Source: Sphingomonas sp. (GTDB lineage Bacteria > Pseudomonadota > Alphaproteobacteria > Sphingomonadales > Sphingomonadaceae). Taken from it: a DNA stretch of 64,000 nucleotides. Numbering within the stretch: position 1 is the stretch's first letter; each line of letters opens with the position of its first letter. The stretch lies in NCBI RefSeq assembly GCF_030145815.1, contig NZ_JAIXHL010000001.1, positions 1-64,000 of the forward strand, given 5' to 3'. Of this stretch, positions 1 through 8,449 are shown piece after piece. The translations under genes and the position numbers were made by a program. The notes beneath the pieces were generated by a model. That model made no database searches, was not told where the DNA came from, and saw only the letters and a list, made by a program, of their open reading frames with translations.

Positions 1-488
1 TGATGACCGCCGATCTGAAGCGGGTCCATCGCTTCCTCCAGAACACGATCGCCGACCCGCTGACCGCGCCCGAAGCGGCGCGCATGGCGGAGTCGATCCG
101 CGCCGTCTTCAACACCAATGCGCAGGTTCTGCGCTTCCTTCCCGACACGGGCGAGCCGTTCTCGATCCGGGACTGGATCACCGGCGAGAAGCAGCCCGGG
201 TCGATCCTCTTCATCACCTCCAACTACGTCGATCTGCCGATGAACCGGGCGCTGCTGACGCTTTGGATGGACCTCGCCATCAACCGCCTCATGACAATGC
301 CGCGCACGCGCGAGTTGCGGACCTGGTTCATGTTCGACGAGCTCGGCGCGCTGCACAAGCTGCCGGCAATCGAGAACGGCCTCCAGACCGCGCGCGCGTT
401 CGGCGGCGCCATGATCCTAGGCATCCACAGCTTCGAGAAACTGATCGAGGTTTATGGCGAGCAAGGCGCCCGCAATCTCGCCTCTCGA
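1..488 (+). pseudogene. TraD-like type IV secretion coupling protein, internal fragment
   Basis: About 160 residues match the C-terminal ATPase part of TraD/TrwB coupling proteins, which feed the relaxase-DNA complex into a conjugative type IV secretion channel. The Walker B region is visible as WFMFDELGAL, followed by the conserved stretch ending GEQGARNLAS. At that point the similarity stops abruptly: the frame stays open to 839 but the translation becomes low-quality, Ser/Arg-rich sequence unlike any coupling protein. The 5' part lies before the window. I therefore call it a truncated remnant with a breakpoint near 488. Functional transfer from this copy is impossible. Confidence 0.8.
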
Positions 489-886
489 TCGCAACGGGCT
501 AGCGAGAGCTGCGGCGCAAACTCCACGTATTGCCGACAGCGTAGCGGTGACGGCGGTGCGTTCGGGCGGACGGCAGCAAACGGCGTGGTTCGGCGAGACT
601 ATAGTAGTATGAACGGCGAAATGTATTCGTTATGTTTGTCCAGCGTGGGGCGCCGGTTGATGGGAGCGAACCGAGCCCTGTTTGTCCTGGGCTCAAGATA
701 TGTCGGCTGTGCTCTTTGCATGCCGAAACCTGCTAGTCCGCAAACGGCCAGACTTGCTCGTCTAACGGCGTTGCGTGCCACAGATCGCGAACGTCGGGTT
801 CGATCGGAAGCTGCCGTTTGGCCCCCGCTACCTGAATGACCGCAAGGTCCCAATGTCGGTCGCTCTTTAAATTACCGGTGGCGATA
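489..886. other. Gap without a recognisable gene
   Basis: Sequence between the TraD breakpoint and a hairpin repeat. Several frames are open on both strands, but none shows conserved-looking protein sequence or a credible ribosome binding site. Nothing functional is seen here. Confidence 0.5.
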
Positions 887-965
887 GCCTGAGGGGCAGC
901 CACCCCCAGGCACGCTTCGCCGTTTGGGTTTGCTACACGCGCCTGGGGGCGGCTGCCCCTCAGGC
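887..965. repeat. Long inverted repeat (25-bp arms, one mismatch)
   Basis: Arms at 887-911 and 941-965 are reverse complements except for one base, around a 29-base spacer. Each arm is itself nearly palindromic (it begins GCCTG and ends CAGGC). This is the layout of paired REP-type elements. It separates the TraD fragment from the SRAP fragment, so it marks, or may have taken part in, a rearrangement. Confidence 0.75.
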
Positions 966-987
966 GCGAAGCGCGTGGTGAGAGAGC

Positions 988-1320
988 TTGATTGTCCACA
1001 TAACGGAGTTCACCGATCCGCAGCCGGGGCAAAAGCGCAAGACCAAGTGGCTGTTCACGCTGAACGACCATGAGTGGTTCTGCATCGCCGGCATTTGGCG
1101 CTCGCATCCCCAGGCTGGTGAAGCCTTCACCATGCTGACGATGGAGCCGGGCGAGGACGTGAAGCCCTATCACCATCGCCAGATCATTCCCCTGACGCGC
1201 GACCGATGGGCAGATTGGCTGGACCCGACGGTGCCGGCCGCGAATGTGTTGACCGCGCTGCCCAAAGGCAGCCTGACCGTCACCCGCGTCTTCCCGCCAG
1301 CCGAGCCGGCACTGCTCTGA
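988..1320 (+). pseudogene. SRAP (YedK/HMCES-type) protein, C-terminal fragment
   Basis: The 110-residue product matches the second half of SOS response-associated peptidases, which crosslink to abasic sites in single-stranded DNA. Visible landmarks are the EFTDP stretch, the WFCIAGIW core strand and the YHHRQ segment that corresponds to the conserved histidine region. The family needs an N-terminal Cys2 as nucleophile and is usually about 200 residues or more; that half is missing here. The only start is a TTG with no good ribosome binding site, immediately after a large inverted repeat. It is best read as a 5'-truncated remnant. Confidence 0.7.
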
Positions 1321-1322
1321 CG

Positions 1323-1748
1323 ATGCCGGACGCGACCTCGCTCGACCGCTTCGTGGAAGCTCAGATGCTCACCTATCCTGGCGCGCTCGCCGAGATCCGT
1401 CGCGGCGGCAAGCGCACGCATTGGATGTGGTACGTTTTTCCGCAGATCGCCGGGCTCGGTCGCAGCGCGACCGCCCAGCATTTCGCGATCCGGTCGGCTG
1501 ACGAGGCGCAAGCCTATCTCGATCATCCGGTGCTCGGACCGCGCTATCTCGAGTGCGTAGCTGCGCTGCAGGATTTGCCGATCAGCGACCCCGTTGCGGT
1601 GTTCGGCGAGACCGATGCCATGAAGCTGTGCTCCTCGCTGACGCTGTTCGAGGCGGTGCGCCCTTCGGCATTGCTCGGGGCGGCGCTCGATCGCTGGTTC
1701 GGCGGAAAGCGTGATATCGCGACGTTGCGGCTGCTCGGCACCGACTAG
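1323..1748 (+). CDS. DUF1810 family protein
   Basis: A complete 141-residue protein of the DUF1810 family, usually about 140 residues long. Typical features are the opening segment around DRFVEAQ, the motif THWMWYVFPQ and the segment KLCSSLTLF. The biochemical role of the family is not established. The ATG start lies two bases after the SRAP fragment's stop, so the two may once have been co-transcribed. The 3' end overlaps the convergent oxidoreductase gene by four bases. Confidence 0.8.
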   Translation: MPDATSLDRFVEAQMLTYPGALAEIRRGGKRTHWMWYVFPQIAGLGRSATAQHFAIRSADEAQAYLDHPVLGPRYLECVAALQDLPISDPVAVFGETDAMKLCSSLTLFEAVRPSALLGAALDRWFGGKRDIATLRLLGTD

Positions 1749-2743
1749 GCCGGGCTGTCCACCATTCGCACGACGACCTTGCCCTTGGCGTGGCCTGCCT
1801 CGAGATAAGCGAAGGCGTCAGCGATCTCGTCGAGGGAAAACACCCGGTCGATGACAGGCTCCAGCTTCCCGTCGTCGATGAGCTGCGCCAGCTCCGTGAG
1901 TTCGGCGCCGCTCGGGTGCATGAACAGGTAGCGATAGCTGACCCGATGCTTCCGGGCTTCCACCCGCGAGCCATAGCTCGCGAACCAGAACAGCGTCCTC
2001 AGAAACGCGCCGCGACCAAGGTCTTTGCGGGCAGTTTCCGGTTCGGGCAGGCCGGCGATCGACACGACCTTGCCGCCAGGCTTCATCACCCCGAACGACT
2101 TCTTGAGCGTGTCGCCGCCGAGCAGGTCGAACACGCCGTCCATGTCGCGGACCTCGTTCTCGAATGCCTGCGTCGTATAGTCGATCACGACATCGGCGCC
2201 GAGGCGCTCGACCAGCGCCTTGCCGCGCGGCGAGGCCGTGGTCGTTACCTCCGCACCGAGCCATTTGGCGATCTGGATGGCGAACGTGCCGACGCCGCCC
2301 GCGCCGCCCGGGATGAAGACGCGGCTTCCCGGCTTCAGGCCCAGCTCGTCGCGCAGCGCTTGCAGCGCCGTAAGCCCGGCGAGCGGGACGCCTGCCGCTG
2401 TCTCGAAATCGAGCGTGGCGGGCATGGTGGCGAGAAGACTTTCGGGGATGGTCGCATAATCGGCGAAGGCCCCGAGCGTGTCCTTCGCGACCCGCGCGAA
2501 TACGCGATCCCCGACCGAGAAGCGCGTCACGCCATCGCCGATGGCTTCGACCACGCCGGCGAGCTCGTTGCCCATGACAGTGGGCAGCTTGTAGCGCTGG
2601 ACGACCTTCAACATGCCCTGGCGCGTCTTGAAATCGACCGGATTGAGGCCGGCCGCATGCACGCGGACCAGACACGCGCGGTCTCCAGCCAGGTCAAACC
2701 GAAGCGTGACGACGCGGCACGAGGAGTCCGCGCAACTGGTCAT
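1745..2743 (-). CDS. Zinc-independent MDR oxidoreductase (quinone reductase-like), N-terminus probably replaced
   Basis: A medium-chain dehydrogenase/reductase of 332 residues. It has the GroES-like entry motif RVHAAGLNPVDFK and the nucleotide-binding motif GGAGGVG, and it lacks the cysteine ligands of zinc alcohol dehydrogenases, so an NADPH-dependent quinone or enone reductase is likely. The first 25 or so residues do not look like the family, which usually starts with a beta strand of the MKA-type. Homology begins around LVRVHAAG. The ATG sits inside the stop region of a relaxase remnant on the same strand, so the gene's true 5' end was probably replaced at a recombination junction. Activity is therefore uncertain. 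Confidence 0.75.
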   Translation of the reverse strand: MTSCADSSCRVVTLRFDLAGDRACLVRVHAAGLNPVDFKTRQGMLKVVQRYKLPTVMGNELAGVVEAIGDGVTRFSVGDRVFARVAKDTLGAFADYATIPESLLATMPATLDFETAAGVPLAGLTALQALRDELGLKPGSRVFIPGGAGGVGTFAIQIAKWLGAEVTTTASPRGKALVERLGADVVIDYTTQAFENEVRDMDGVFDLLGGDTLKKSFGVMKPGGKVVSIAGLPEPETARKDLGRGAFLRTLFWFASYGSRVEARKHRVSYRYLFMHPSGAELTELAQLIDDGKLEPVIDRVFSLDEIADAFAYLEAGHAKGKVVVRMVDSPA

Positions 2744-2940
2744 GCGATTGCAGGACCCGATCGCGCACGTCTGATTGTCCAGCTGATCGAGGCGCCGCGC
2801 ATCGTCGCCGCGACGCTCTTCCCAAGATGCGGCTCAAGCAACTCGCGCCATGGCACAAGCGTGAAATCCTGCGCCCGCTCGATGAGGGCATAGCGCCCGC
2901 TCACCAGGTCGAGCCGCCGCGTGTATACGCCGGAAGCGGC
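2740..2940 (-). pseudogene. DUF3363/VirD2-like relaxase, C-terminal fragment
   Basis: Translation of the minus strand gives about 65 residues resembling the extreme C-terminus of relaxases with DUF3363. The landmarks are SGVYTRRLDLVSGRYAL, FTLVPWRELLEPHLG, the segment VAATMRGASISWTI and a final basic GPAIA-like end. An in-frame stop lies just upstream, so only the tail of a nicking enzyme is left. No start codon or ribosome binding site belongs to it. Together with the TraD fragment it shows that a conjugation or mobilisation module was once here. Confidence 0.7.
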
Positions 2941-3027
2941 CGATGATCAGTCGTTCCTGACCGTGGTCGAGATGGCTTTGGATCTTGCTGAACGCAGTCC
3001 GCAGGCTGCAAATGCGAGGAGCTTGAA

Positions 3028-3423
3028 ATGATCAAATGGGCAGGCCGTCTCATCGTGTTCTATGGCGCCGCGCATCTCCTGGGCGCGCTGACGTTCGAAC
3101 GCGCCGCCAAGCATGCCCCAGCCTGGTTCAGCGGTGACCTGTGGTCGGACGACTTCTCCAGCATGAGCCATGCGAACAGCGCGCTATGGTTTAGTCTGGA
3201 CAGCTTCAGCATCCCTCTCATCGTGGTGGGCATGCTCGTGCTTTGGTTGGATCGGCGCGGAATTACGCCGCCAGCGTTCGTCGCATGGATATTGGGGGCG
3301 TGGACGTTGATCGATGCGATCATCCTGCTGTTCACGCCCTGGATAATTTTGCTGACCGCGACAATCCTGTTGCTGACGGGCATCAATCGGGCGAAGCGCC
3401 TTAAAGCCGATAGCAGCGCCTAA
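3028..3423 (+). CDS. DUF6463-like small membrane protein
   Basis: A 131-residue protein with four hydrophobic segments, at about residues 5-22, 58-78, 84-102 and 104-122. It starts MIKWAGRL, then FYGAAHLLGA, which resembles DUF6463 family proteins. The role is unknown; it is an inner-membrane protein by sequence. AGGAGCTTGAA lies just before the ATG, which supports this start. It is probably monocistronic, between the MDR gene and the convergent MFS gene. Confidence 0.65.
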   Translation: MIKWAGRLIVFYGAAHLLGALTFERAAKHAPAWFSGDLWSDDFSSMSHANSALWFSLDSFSIPLIVVGMLVLWLDRRGITPPAFVAWILGAWTLIDAIILLFTPWIILLTATILLLTGINRAKRLKADSSA

Positions 3424-3481
3424 CACCCTTGGATCTCAAGGCGAATTGAGGCTCAACTCCTACAAGCCGGTGCAGCGGAGA

Positions 3482-4804
3482 TTACGCCTCTTCGCGAATT
3501 CGCAGTTGCCGTAGCGCCGCCGCGCCCTTGATTGCGAGGTGCATCGTAAACCATCCGCATATCGAGCAGACCATCGCCATGATCGCGATCGATTTGAATA
3601 GCATCTGCTCATCTTCAAAGACGCGATCGGTCAGCAGCGCGATAAATAACGGACCGCCTCCCAATCCTACGACGTTCGCGACGAGCAGCATCAAGGCGGT
3701 CATCCGACCCCGGAATTGCGCCGGGACGAGCTCGGAGAGAATCGTATAAGTCGACGCCGCATTCAGGGCGATTGCTAGTAGGAATAATCCATATGCGATC
3801 ATTGAGCCGACAAGGCCGGGAGTCACGATAATCACCGCGAATATGGCGAACTGAGCGAAGAACCAGAGTTGGAATAGTCTCAGGCGTCCATTCGCTGGAT
3901 CGCGCTCGGCAAAACGGTCGCTCAGCGCGCCGCCCGCGATACCGCCGACCAAGCCGGTCACCAGCGTCATGCAGCCGACGATCAAACCGAGCTTCCCCGG
4001 CTCGATCCCGTATACCCGGCGAAAGGCGGTGGGCAACCACGCTGACCCACCATAGGCGGTCATGAACTTGAAGGCGAAACTCGCCAGTATTAGCGTGAAC
4101 AAAAACCAGTAGGTTGCCAAATATCGTCCAAAACGGTCGTCAAAGACTGTATCGGTCGCACGACCCGCCCCGGCGTCGCGCCGTTGCGGCTCCCTCACGG
4201 TCGCCATCCACAGCGCCATCGGCAAGCCTGCCCCGCCGATGATGAGAAAGGTCAGCTGCCAACCACTGGTAGGCCCCAGGAGGGGGACAAGAACCATATC
4301 GTTGCCGACGAGCTGCAGGATGAAGCCGCTCACGAGTACCGACAACGCAGCACCAATATTTGCTCCCGCTAGCAACACACCCATCATTCGGCCGCGGCGT
4401 TCCGGCCCGAATATGTCCCCGACCAGCGAAACCGATCCGGGGGCGAGGCACGCCTCGCCAATTCCAACGCCCATGCGGGCGATCAGCAACCCTTCGAAGC
4501 TGGTGACAAGCCCGGACGCCAAAGTCATTAGGCTCCAAACGAAGATGCCGATGACGATGATTGTTCGACGGTTCTTGCTGTCCACCAGCCGACCCGCGAA
4601 CAGTCCGGCGACACCGAAGAACACGGAAAATGACAGGCCTTGCAGTAAGCTGATCTGAATATCCGATAATACCAGATCGGCTTTGATCTCCGACGCCATA
4701 AGACCGAGGATCTGGCGATCCAAATAGGCAAATATCCACGCAACGAACAAAACGGAGAGGGCGTAGAGGGGTCGCCGGTACTCGTCATTTCCGACCTTGA
4801 TCAT
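3482..4804 (-). CDS. MFS transporter, spinster-like
   Basis: A 440-residue major facilitator with 12 predicted membrane segments. The start YLDRQILGLMASEIKADL, the loop-2 motif GRLVDSKNRR and GIGEACLAPGS in segment 4-5 are typical of the spinster-like MFS proteins common in sphingomonad catabolic clusters. It is the last gene of an apparent minus-strand unit after the extradiol dioxygenase and the TonB receptor, with a 150-base gap to the receptor. Its likely job is inner-membrane uptake of the aromatic substrate, or efflux of an intermediate. The substrate cannot be read from the sequence. Confidence 0.85.
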   Translation of the reverse strand: MIKVGNDEYRRPLYALSVLFVAWIFAYLDRQILGLMASEIKADLVLSDIQISLLQGLSFSVFFGVAGLFAGRLVDSKNRRTIIVIGIFVWSLMTLASGLVTSFEGLLIARMGVGIGEACLAPGSVSLVGDIFGPERRGRMMGVLLAGANIGAALSVLVSGFILQLVGNDMVLVPLLGPTSGWQLTFLIIGGAGLPMALWMATVREPQRRDAGAGRATDTVFDDRFGRYLATYWFLFTLILASFAFKFMTAYGGSAWLPTAFRRVYGIEPGKLGLIVGCMTLVTGLVGGIAGGALSDRFAERDPANGRLRLFQLWFFAQFAIFAVIIVTPGLVGSMIAYGLFLLAIALNAASTYTILSELVPAQFRGRMTALMLLVANVVGLGGGPLFIALLTDRVFEDEQMLFKSIAIMAMVCSICGWFTMHLAIKGAAALRQLRIREEA

Positions 4805-4956
4805 TTACCCCTCCGATAAAGCAGAGCGACAACGACGGCGCTCCGTATCGTCGTGACCGATTCCGACACGTGGCTCCGCCTCATCGCGGGTCGCTAGCTG
4901 CGTCGTGATGAATAAAGCCGCATCGGACTTTGGTCCGTCTAGCCCGTCAAGGCGGG

Positions 4957-7185
4957 CTAGAACGCGTATTTTAGCCCCAGGCCGATCTCGCGCGGACGCT
5001 CGTAATAGGTGTAGCTCCCCGCCGTATTGTCTCGGATGGCGGAGTAAATCTCAGCATCCGTGATGTTGCGCGCGAAGAGCGTGACCGTGACCCGGTCGCC
5101 GGCCGATGCCCAACCTGCTTGCGCAGACGCGAGCATGTATGCCGGCTGATATTCGGTGTTCAAAAAGTCATAATAGACGCGGGCGCTCTGCTGGACGTTG
5201 CCGCCGAAGAAGATGGAGCCGTTTCCGATCGGCGTTCGATAATCGAATGCCGCGGTGACCGTATACCGGGGAGCCTTCACCATATCCTTTCCGGAAGCAT
5301 CGGCAGCGATGATCGCATTGCCGCCCGACGGAAGCGGGGTAGCTGCTTGCGCTCCGAAGAACTCGGCATATTTGGCATCATTGTACGACGCCCCGATCGT
5401 CAGCGTCAGCTCGCTGGTCGGCTTGATGATCGCTTGTAGTTCAACGCCGCGAATTTTCGCTTTTGCCGCGTTTTGCAGGACATAGCTTCCATTGGCGGCG
5501 CGGGCGATGACCTGCAGATCATCGTACCAGTAATTGTAGCCGGCGAGATTCAGTCGGAGCCAGCTGAAAGGATCGGATTTGACGCCCACCTCGAGCGCTT
5601 TGATCTTCTCCGGATTCACAGGCGCACTTAGCGCCGCGACGGCATTGTAGACGCCGCTCTTGAAACCTGTGCTGTACGTCGCATAGATGTTCGCGCGGTC
5701 CGATACCTCGTAGCGAAGAGACGCATTGTACGAGAGGTTGTTGAACTTCTTTTGGACCCTACCGAACACGTCGACGCCATTGAGAATTTGTTGAAAGCGC
5801 CGGGTTTCGGTTGTGTAGCGCGCGCCCAGAGTGAGATGGACGTCTTTTCCGAACTGATATGTTCCCTGGCCGAAGGCGGCGTACGAATCCGTCGAAAGTC
5901 TCGGAGCATAGCTGGTCAGGCGAGTTGTACCGCCCGTCACACTTCCGGTCGTGAACGGCATGGTGCCGTCGAGATGGAAGGCGTAGATGCCTGCTGTCCA
6001 GTTGAACGGCTCGGCATTGTTGGAAACCAGCCGGAACTCCTGATTATAGACCGTCGTCCTGGCATTTCCGATCTCGCTGAAAGACAGAGAGATGTTGGTA
6101 GCGTCCGTGTCGACGCGCTGCGTTACGTGCGATCGCACATATGCTGAGTTGGACTCGAGCGTGACGCCGCCCAGGTCGAACTTGGCCTGAACCGCCGCTT
6201 CGAAGCGATCCATGTTCGAAACCGGTTGATAATCGAGAGCGCCCGTATTCGGTTTCGTCGCGAGGATCACACCCGGGGTGTTCCGCGCCAGCGCCCGGCC
6301 CATATAGGGCTGGCTCGGGATCGCGGCGTTGAGATCGGTATAAGCGAGGATCAGCTTGATTTCGGTGCCTTCGCCCACCTCGAAGAGAAATTTCGATCGA
6401 GCGGACGCGACCCGAACGCCGTCGAAGCTTCCGCCTTTCACCAGGTCGCGAACGTATCCTGTGTCCCCGCGAACGAGAAGCGAAAGGTTCGCGGCCACGC
6501 GCGAGGACAGCGGACCGGTGACATATCCACGGACGTCGAAGCCCGTGGCGTCATTTTTCATCCGACTTCCGCTCAACGAGATGTTCCCGCGCGGCGTGAA
6601 GCTCGGATCGGCGGTCAGTACGTTGATCAGTCCCCCCGTGGCATTGCGCCCGAACACGGTCCCTTGCGGCCCTTTCAGGACTTCCACGCGCTCGATCTCG
6701 ACCAAGTCAACTTGTGTCGAATAGGCATCGGCGAGATAGATGCCGTCAATGTAGGTCGTGATATTGCTTTCATCGCCCACCGAATTTCCGAGCGAGCCGA
6801 CCCCTCGTATTGTAGGCTGCATCACGCTCACCGCCCGGCCGCCATTATACCCCGGCACGAGCTGAGTCAGGCTTCGGATGTCGGCTACACCCGAGCGATC
6901 CAAGGCGCTCGAATCCACGGCGGTCACGGAAAGCGGGACATCTTGCAGGCGCTCGGCACGGCGGGTCGCGGTCACAACGATGTCCTCAACGCCGGTCGTG
7001 GTCGTGTCCAGCTGAGGTTCGGCGGCGTTCACACCGCTTGCAACTTCCGGAGAGGCCTCACCGGTTGACTGCGCCACGGGCTTTGGTTCTTGATCCTGAG
7101 CGTAAGCCGACGGGCAGAACGCTGAGAGCGGCAGCGCCGCTGCGATGACGACGTTCCGCCGCAAAACAAGGTTCGTCCGTTTCAT
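4957..7185 (-). CDS. TonB-dependent outer membrane receptor
   Basis: A 742-residue outer-membrane receptor. The ATG at 7185 is preferred over an upstream start because GGAGGA precedes it at good spacing and it is followed by a signal peptide ending SAYAQ. A TonB box-like segment (EDIVVTATRR) and a plug domain follow, with the motif IERVEVLKGPQGTVFGRNATGG, here split at VLKGPQG. The barrel ends in a C-terminal phenylalanine (LGLKYAF), as expected for BAM recognition. It lies between the extradiol dioxygenase and an MFS transporter on the same strand, so it probably carries the pathway substrate across the outer membrane rather than a siderophore. That substrate role is inference from context. 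Confidence 0.9.
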   Translation of the reverse strand: MKRTNLVLRRNVVIAAALPLSAFCPSAYAQDQEPKPVAQSTGEASPEVASGVNAAEPQLDTTTTGVEDIVVTATRRAERLQDVPLSVTAVDSSALDRSGVADIRSLTQLVPGYNGGRAVSVMQPTIRGVGSLGNSVGDESNITTYIDGIYLADAYSTQVDLVEIERVEVLKGPQGTVFGRNATGGLINVLTADPSFTPRGNISLSGSRMKNDATGFDVRGYVTGPLSSRVAANLSLLVRGDTGYVRDLVKGGSFDGVRVASARSKFLFEVGEGTEIKLILAYTDLNAAIPSQPYMGRALARNTPGVILATKPNTGALDYQPVSNMDRFEAAVQAKFDLGGVTLESNSAYVRSHVTQRVDTDATNISLSFSEIGNARTTVYNQEFRLVSNNAEPFNWTAGIYAFHLDGTMPFTTGSVTGGTTRLTSYAPRLSTDSYAAFGQGTYQFGKDVHLTLGARYTTETRRFQQILNGVDVFGRVQKKFNNLSYNASLRYEVSDRANIYATYSTGFKSGVYNAVAALSAPVNPEKIKALEVGVKSDPFSWLRLNLAGYNYWYDDLQVIARAANGSYVLQNAAKAKIRGVELQAIIKPTSELTLTIGASYNDAKYAEFFGAQAATPLPSGGNAIIAADASGKDMVKAPRYTVTAAFDYRTPIGNGSIFFGGNVQQSARVYYDFLNTEYQPAYMLASAQAGWASAGDRVTVTLFARNITDAEIYSAIRDNTAGSYTYYERPREIGLGLKYAF

Positions 7186-7228
7186 TTTGTCATCCTCCCG
7201 ATGGTCGGGTCTCAGCCCGATTTTGTTT

Positions 7229-8251
7229 TCAGTCGTATCCCGTCCGTTTCTTCGTGGTGTTGCGTTCCTGCTCACCGATCCAAGGGCATATGTCGGACAT
7301 CCGGCGGTAATTGCCGTCCATCACCTGGACTGGCTGGCGAACGCCTCGCGCCGCAGCGTTCATCCGCATTCTCCGGGCTTCCTCCCGGTCGCTTTCGGGC
7401 AGCCAGCTGCGTTCATGGCCCCATAGGCTGGGACCATCCATGACCTCGAAAGACTGCCACGTAGCCGGATCGATCTCCCGGCCTCCCCACCCGCATTCGA
7501 TGAATAGGGACGAGGGCGTGCGGGCATAGAAGGACGTCATGAAATCATTCGTGTGACGTCCCAGCGTGACGCTCACACAGTCGCCCGACTGCGCGAGATC
7601 AAGCGCCTGACCGACATCATCAAGCGAGTTCATCTCCAGCATTAGGTGATGAAATCCCGCCGAGGCCGCCTCGATCAGGGCGAAGCTGTGATGCCGACGA
7701 TTGATGTGAAAAAACACGGCTTTGAACGGCGTTGAGACGAAGTCCGAAACGGAAAAGCCGAGAACATCGACATAGAAGGGCAACAGGCTCTCGATGTCCG
7801 GCGCCGTTACTACCGCATGCCCAAGTCCCAGTGCGCCAGTCCTGAAACCGGACATGGCGCGCCCAGGCTGAAACACCTCCGCTGACTTGTGCAAGCCCCA
7901 GCCAATCTCATGGCGGTTGCCGATCGGGTCCTTGAACGAGATCAGTTCAGCGACGAAGCGCGAATCCGCGACATGCGCCGGCTCGCGGTGAACTCGAACT
8001 TGAGCTTGCTCGAGCCTTGCCGCCATCCGCTGCAATTCGGCGGGTCCCGCCACTTCCCATCCGAGGATGGTTTCGCCCTCGGGCACCTCGCCATCGATGA
8101 AGATTCGCTGCTTCCGGTCGTCCATGCGGAAGCTGATTTTGGTGCTCGTCAGGTCGATGCACTGAAGGCCCACGACCGTGCAACCGAGTTGCCGCCAACC
8201 CGCCAAGTCCCGCGATCCGACACCGACATATGCGAGCGACTGCAAGGCCAT
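7229..8251 (-). CDS. Type I extradiol ring-cleavage dioxygenase (VOC superfamily)
   Basis: A 340-residue two-domain VOC protein resembling 2,3-dihydroxybiphenyl 1,2-dioxygenase. The likely Fe(II) ligands are His145 (GLGHAVV), His202 (FHHLMLE) and Glu252 (LFIECGWGG). The second-sphere histidines at about 188 (RRHHSF) and 233 (GRHTNDF) match the catalytic histidines of the family. It would cleave a catechol next to the hydroxyls. It is about 40 residues longer at the C-terminus than BphC-type enzymes, with a basic tail after residue 285. It is first in a minus-strand unit with the TonB receptor and the MFS gene, and divergent from the ferredoxin reductase gene across a region with operator-like palindromes. 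Confidence 0.88.
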   Translation of the reverse strand: MALQSLAYVGVGSRDLAGWRQLGCTVVGLQCIDLTSTKISFRMDDRKQRIFIDGEVPEGETILGWEVAGPAELQRMAARLEQAQVRVHREPAHVADSRFVAELISFKDPIGNRHEIGWGLHKSAEVFQPGRAMSGFRTGALGLGHAVVTAPDIESLLPFYVDVLGFSVSDFVSTPFKAVFFHINRRHHSFALIEAASAGFHHLMLEMNSLDDVGQALDLAQSGDCVSVTLGRHTNDFMTSFYARTPSSLFIECGWGGREIDPATWQSFEVMDGPSLWGHERSWLPESDREEARRMRMNAAARGVRQPVQVMDGNYRRMSDICPWIGEQERNTTKKRTGYD

Positions 8252-8277
8252 TCATCCGTCTCCGTTGATATAGTGAT

Positions 8278-8296
8278 ATTCTCGTATTATGAGAAT
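8278..8296. promoter_or_regulatory. Palindromic operator candidate between divergent catabolic units
   Basis: ATTCTC-GTATTAT-GAGAAT is a perfect 6-bp inverted repeat around seven bases, in the AT-rich gap between the extradiol dioxygenase and reductase genes. The core TCTC.TATTATG recurs at 13061-13071 upstream of the dioxygenase alpha gene. A looser copy (TCTCATTATGTGAAA) lies at 8341-8355. It is a plausible binding site for the IclR-type regulator encoded nearby. Confidence 0.5.
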
Positions 8297-8449
8297 GTCA
8301 ACGTACAGATCATCATCATGCAATGCTATGGACATTGAAATCTCATTATGTGAAAATCTATGCGTGCTTGCCGGACGGGTTCCTGCTGGAGATCCCCTCA
8401 CGGGCAACGTGACTGCGACCCTCCAGCGAGGTCAGATTGCGAGGATCAA

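Noticed and set aside
489..839. Extension of the TraD fragment to the end of its open frame
   Set aside because: After residue 162 the sequence has no similarity to coupling proteins; the open frame is accidental.
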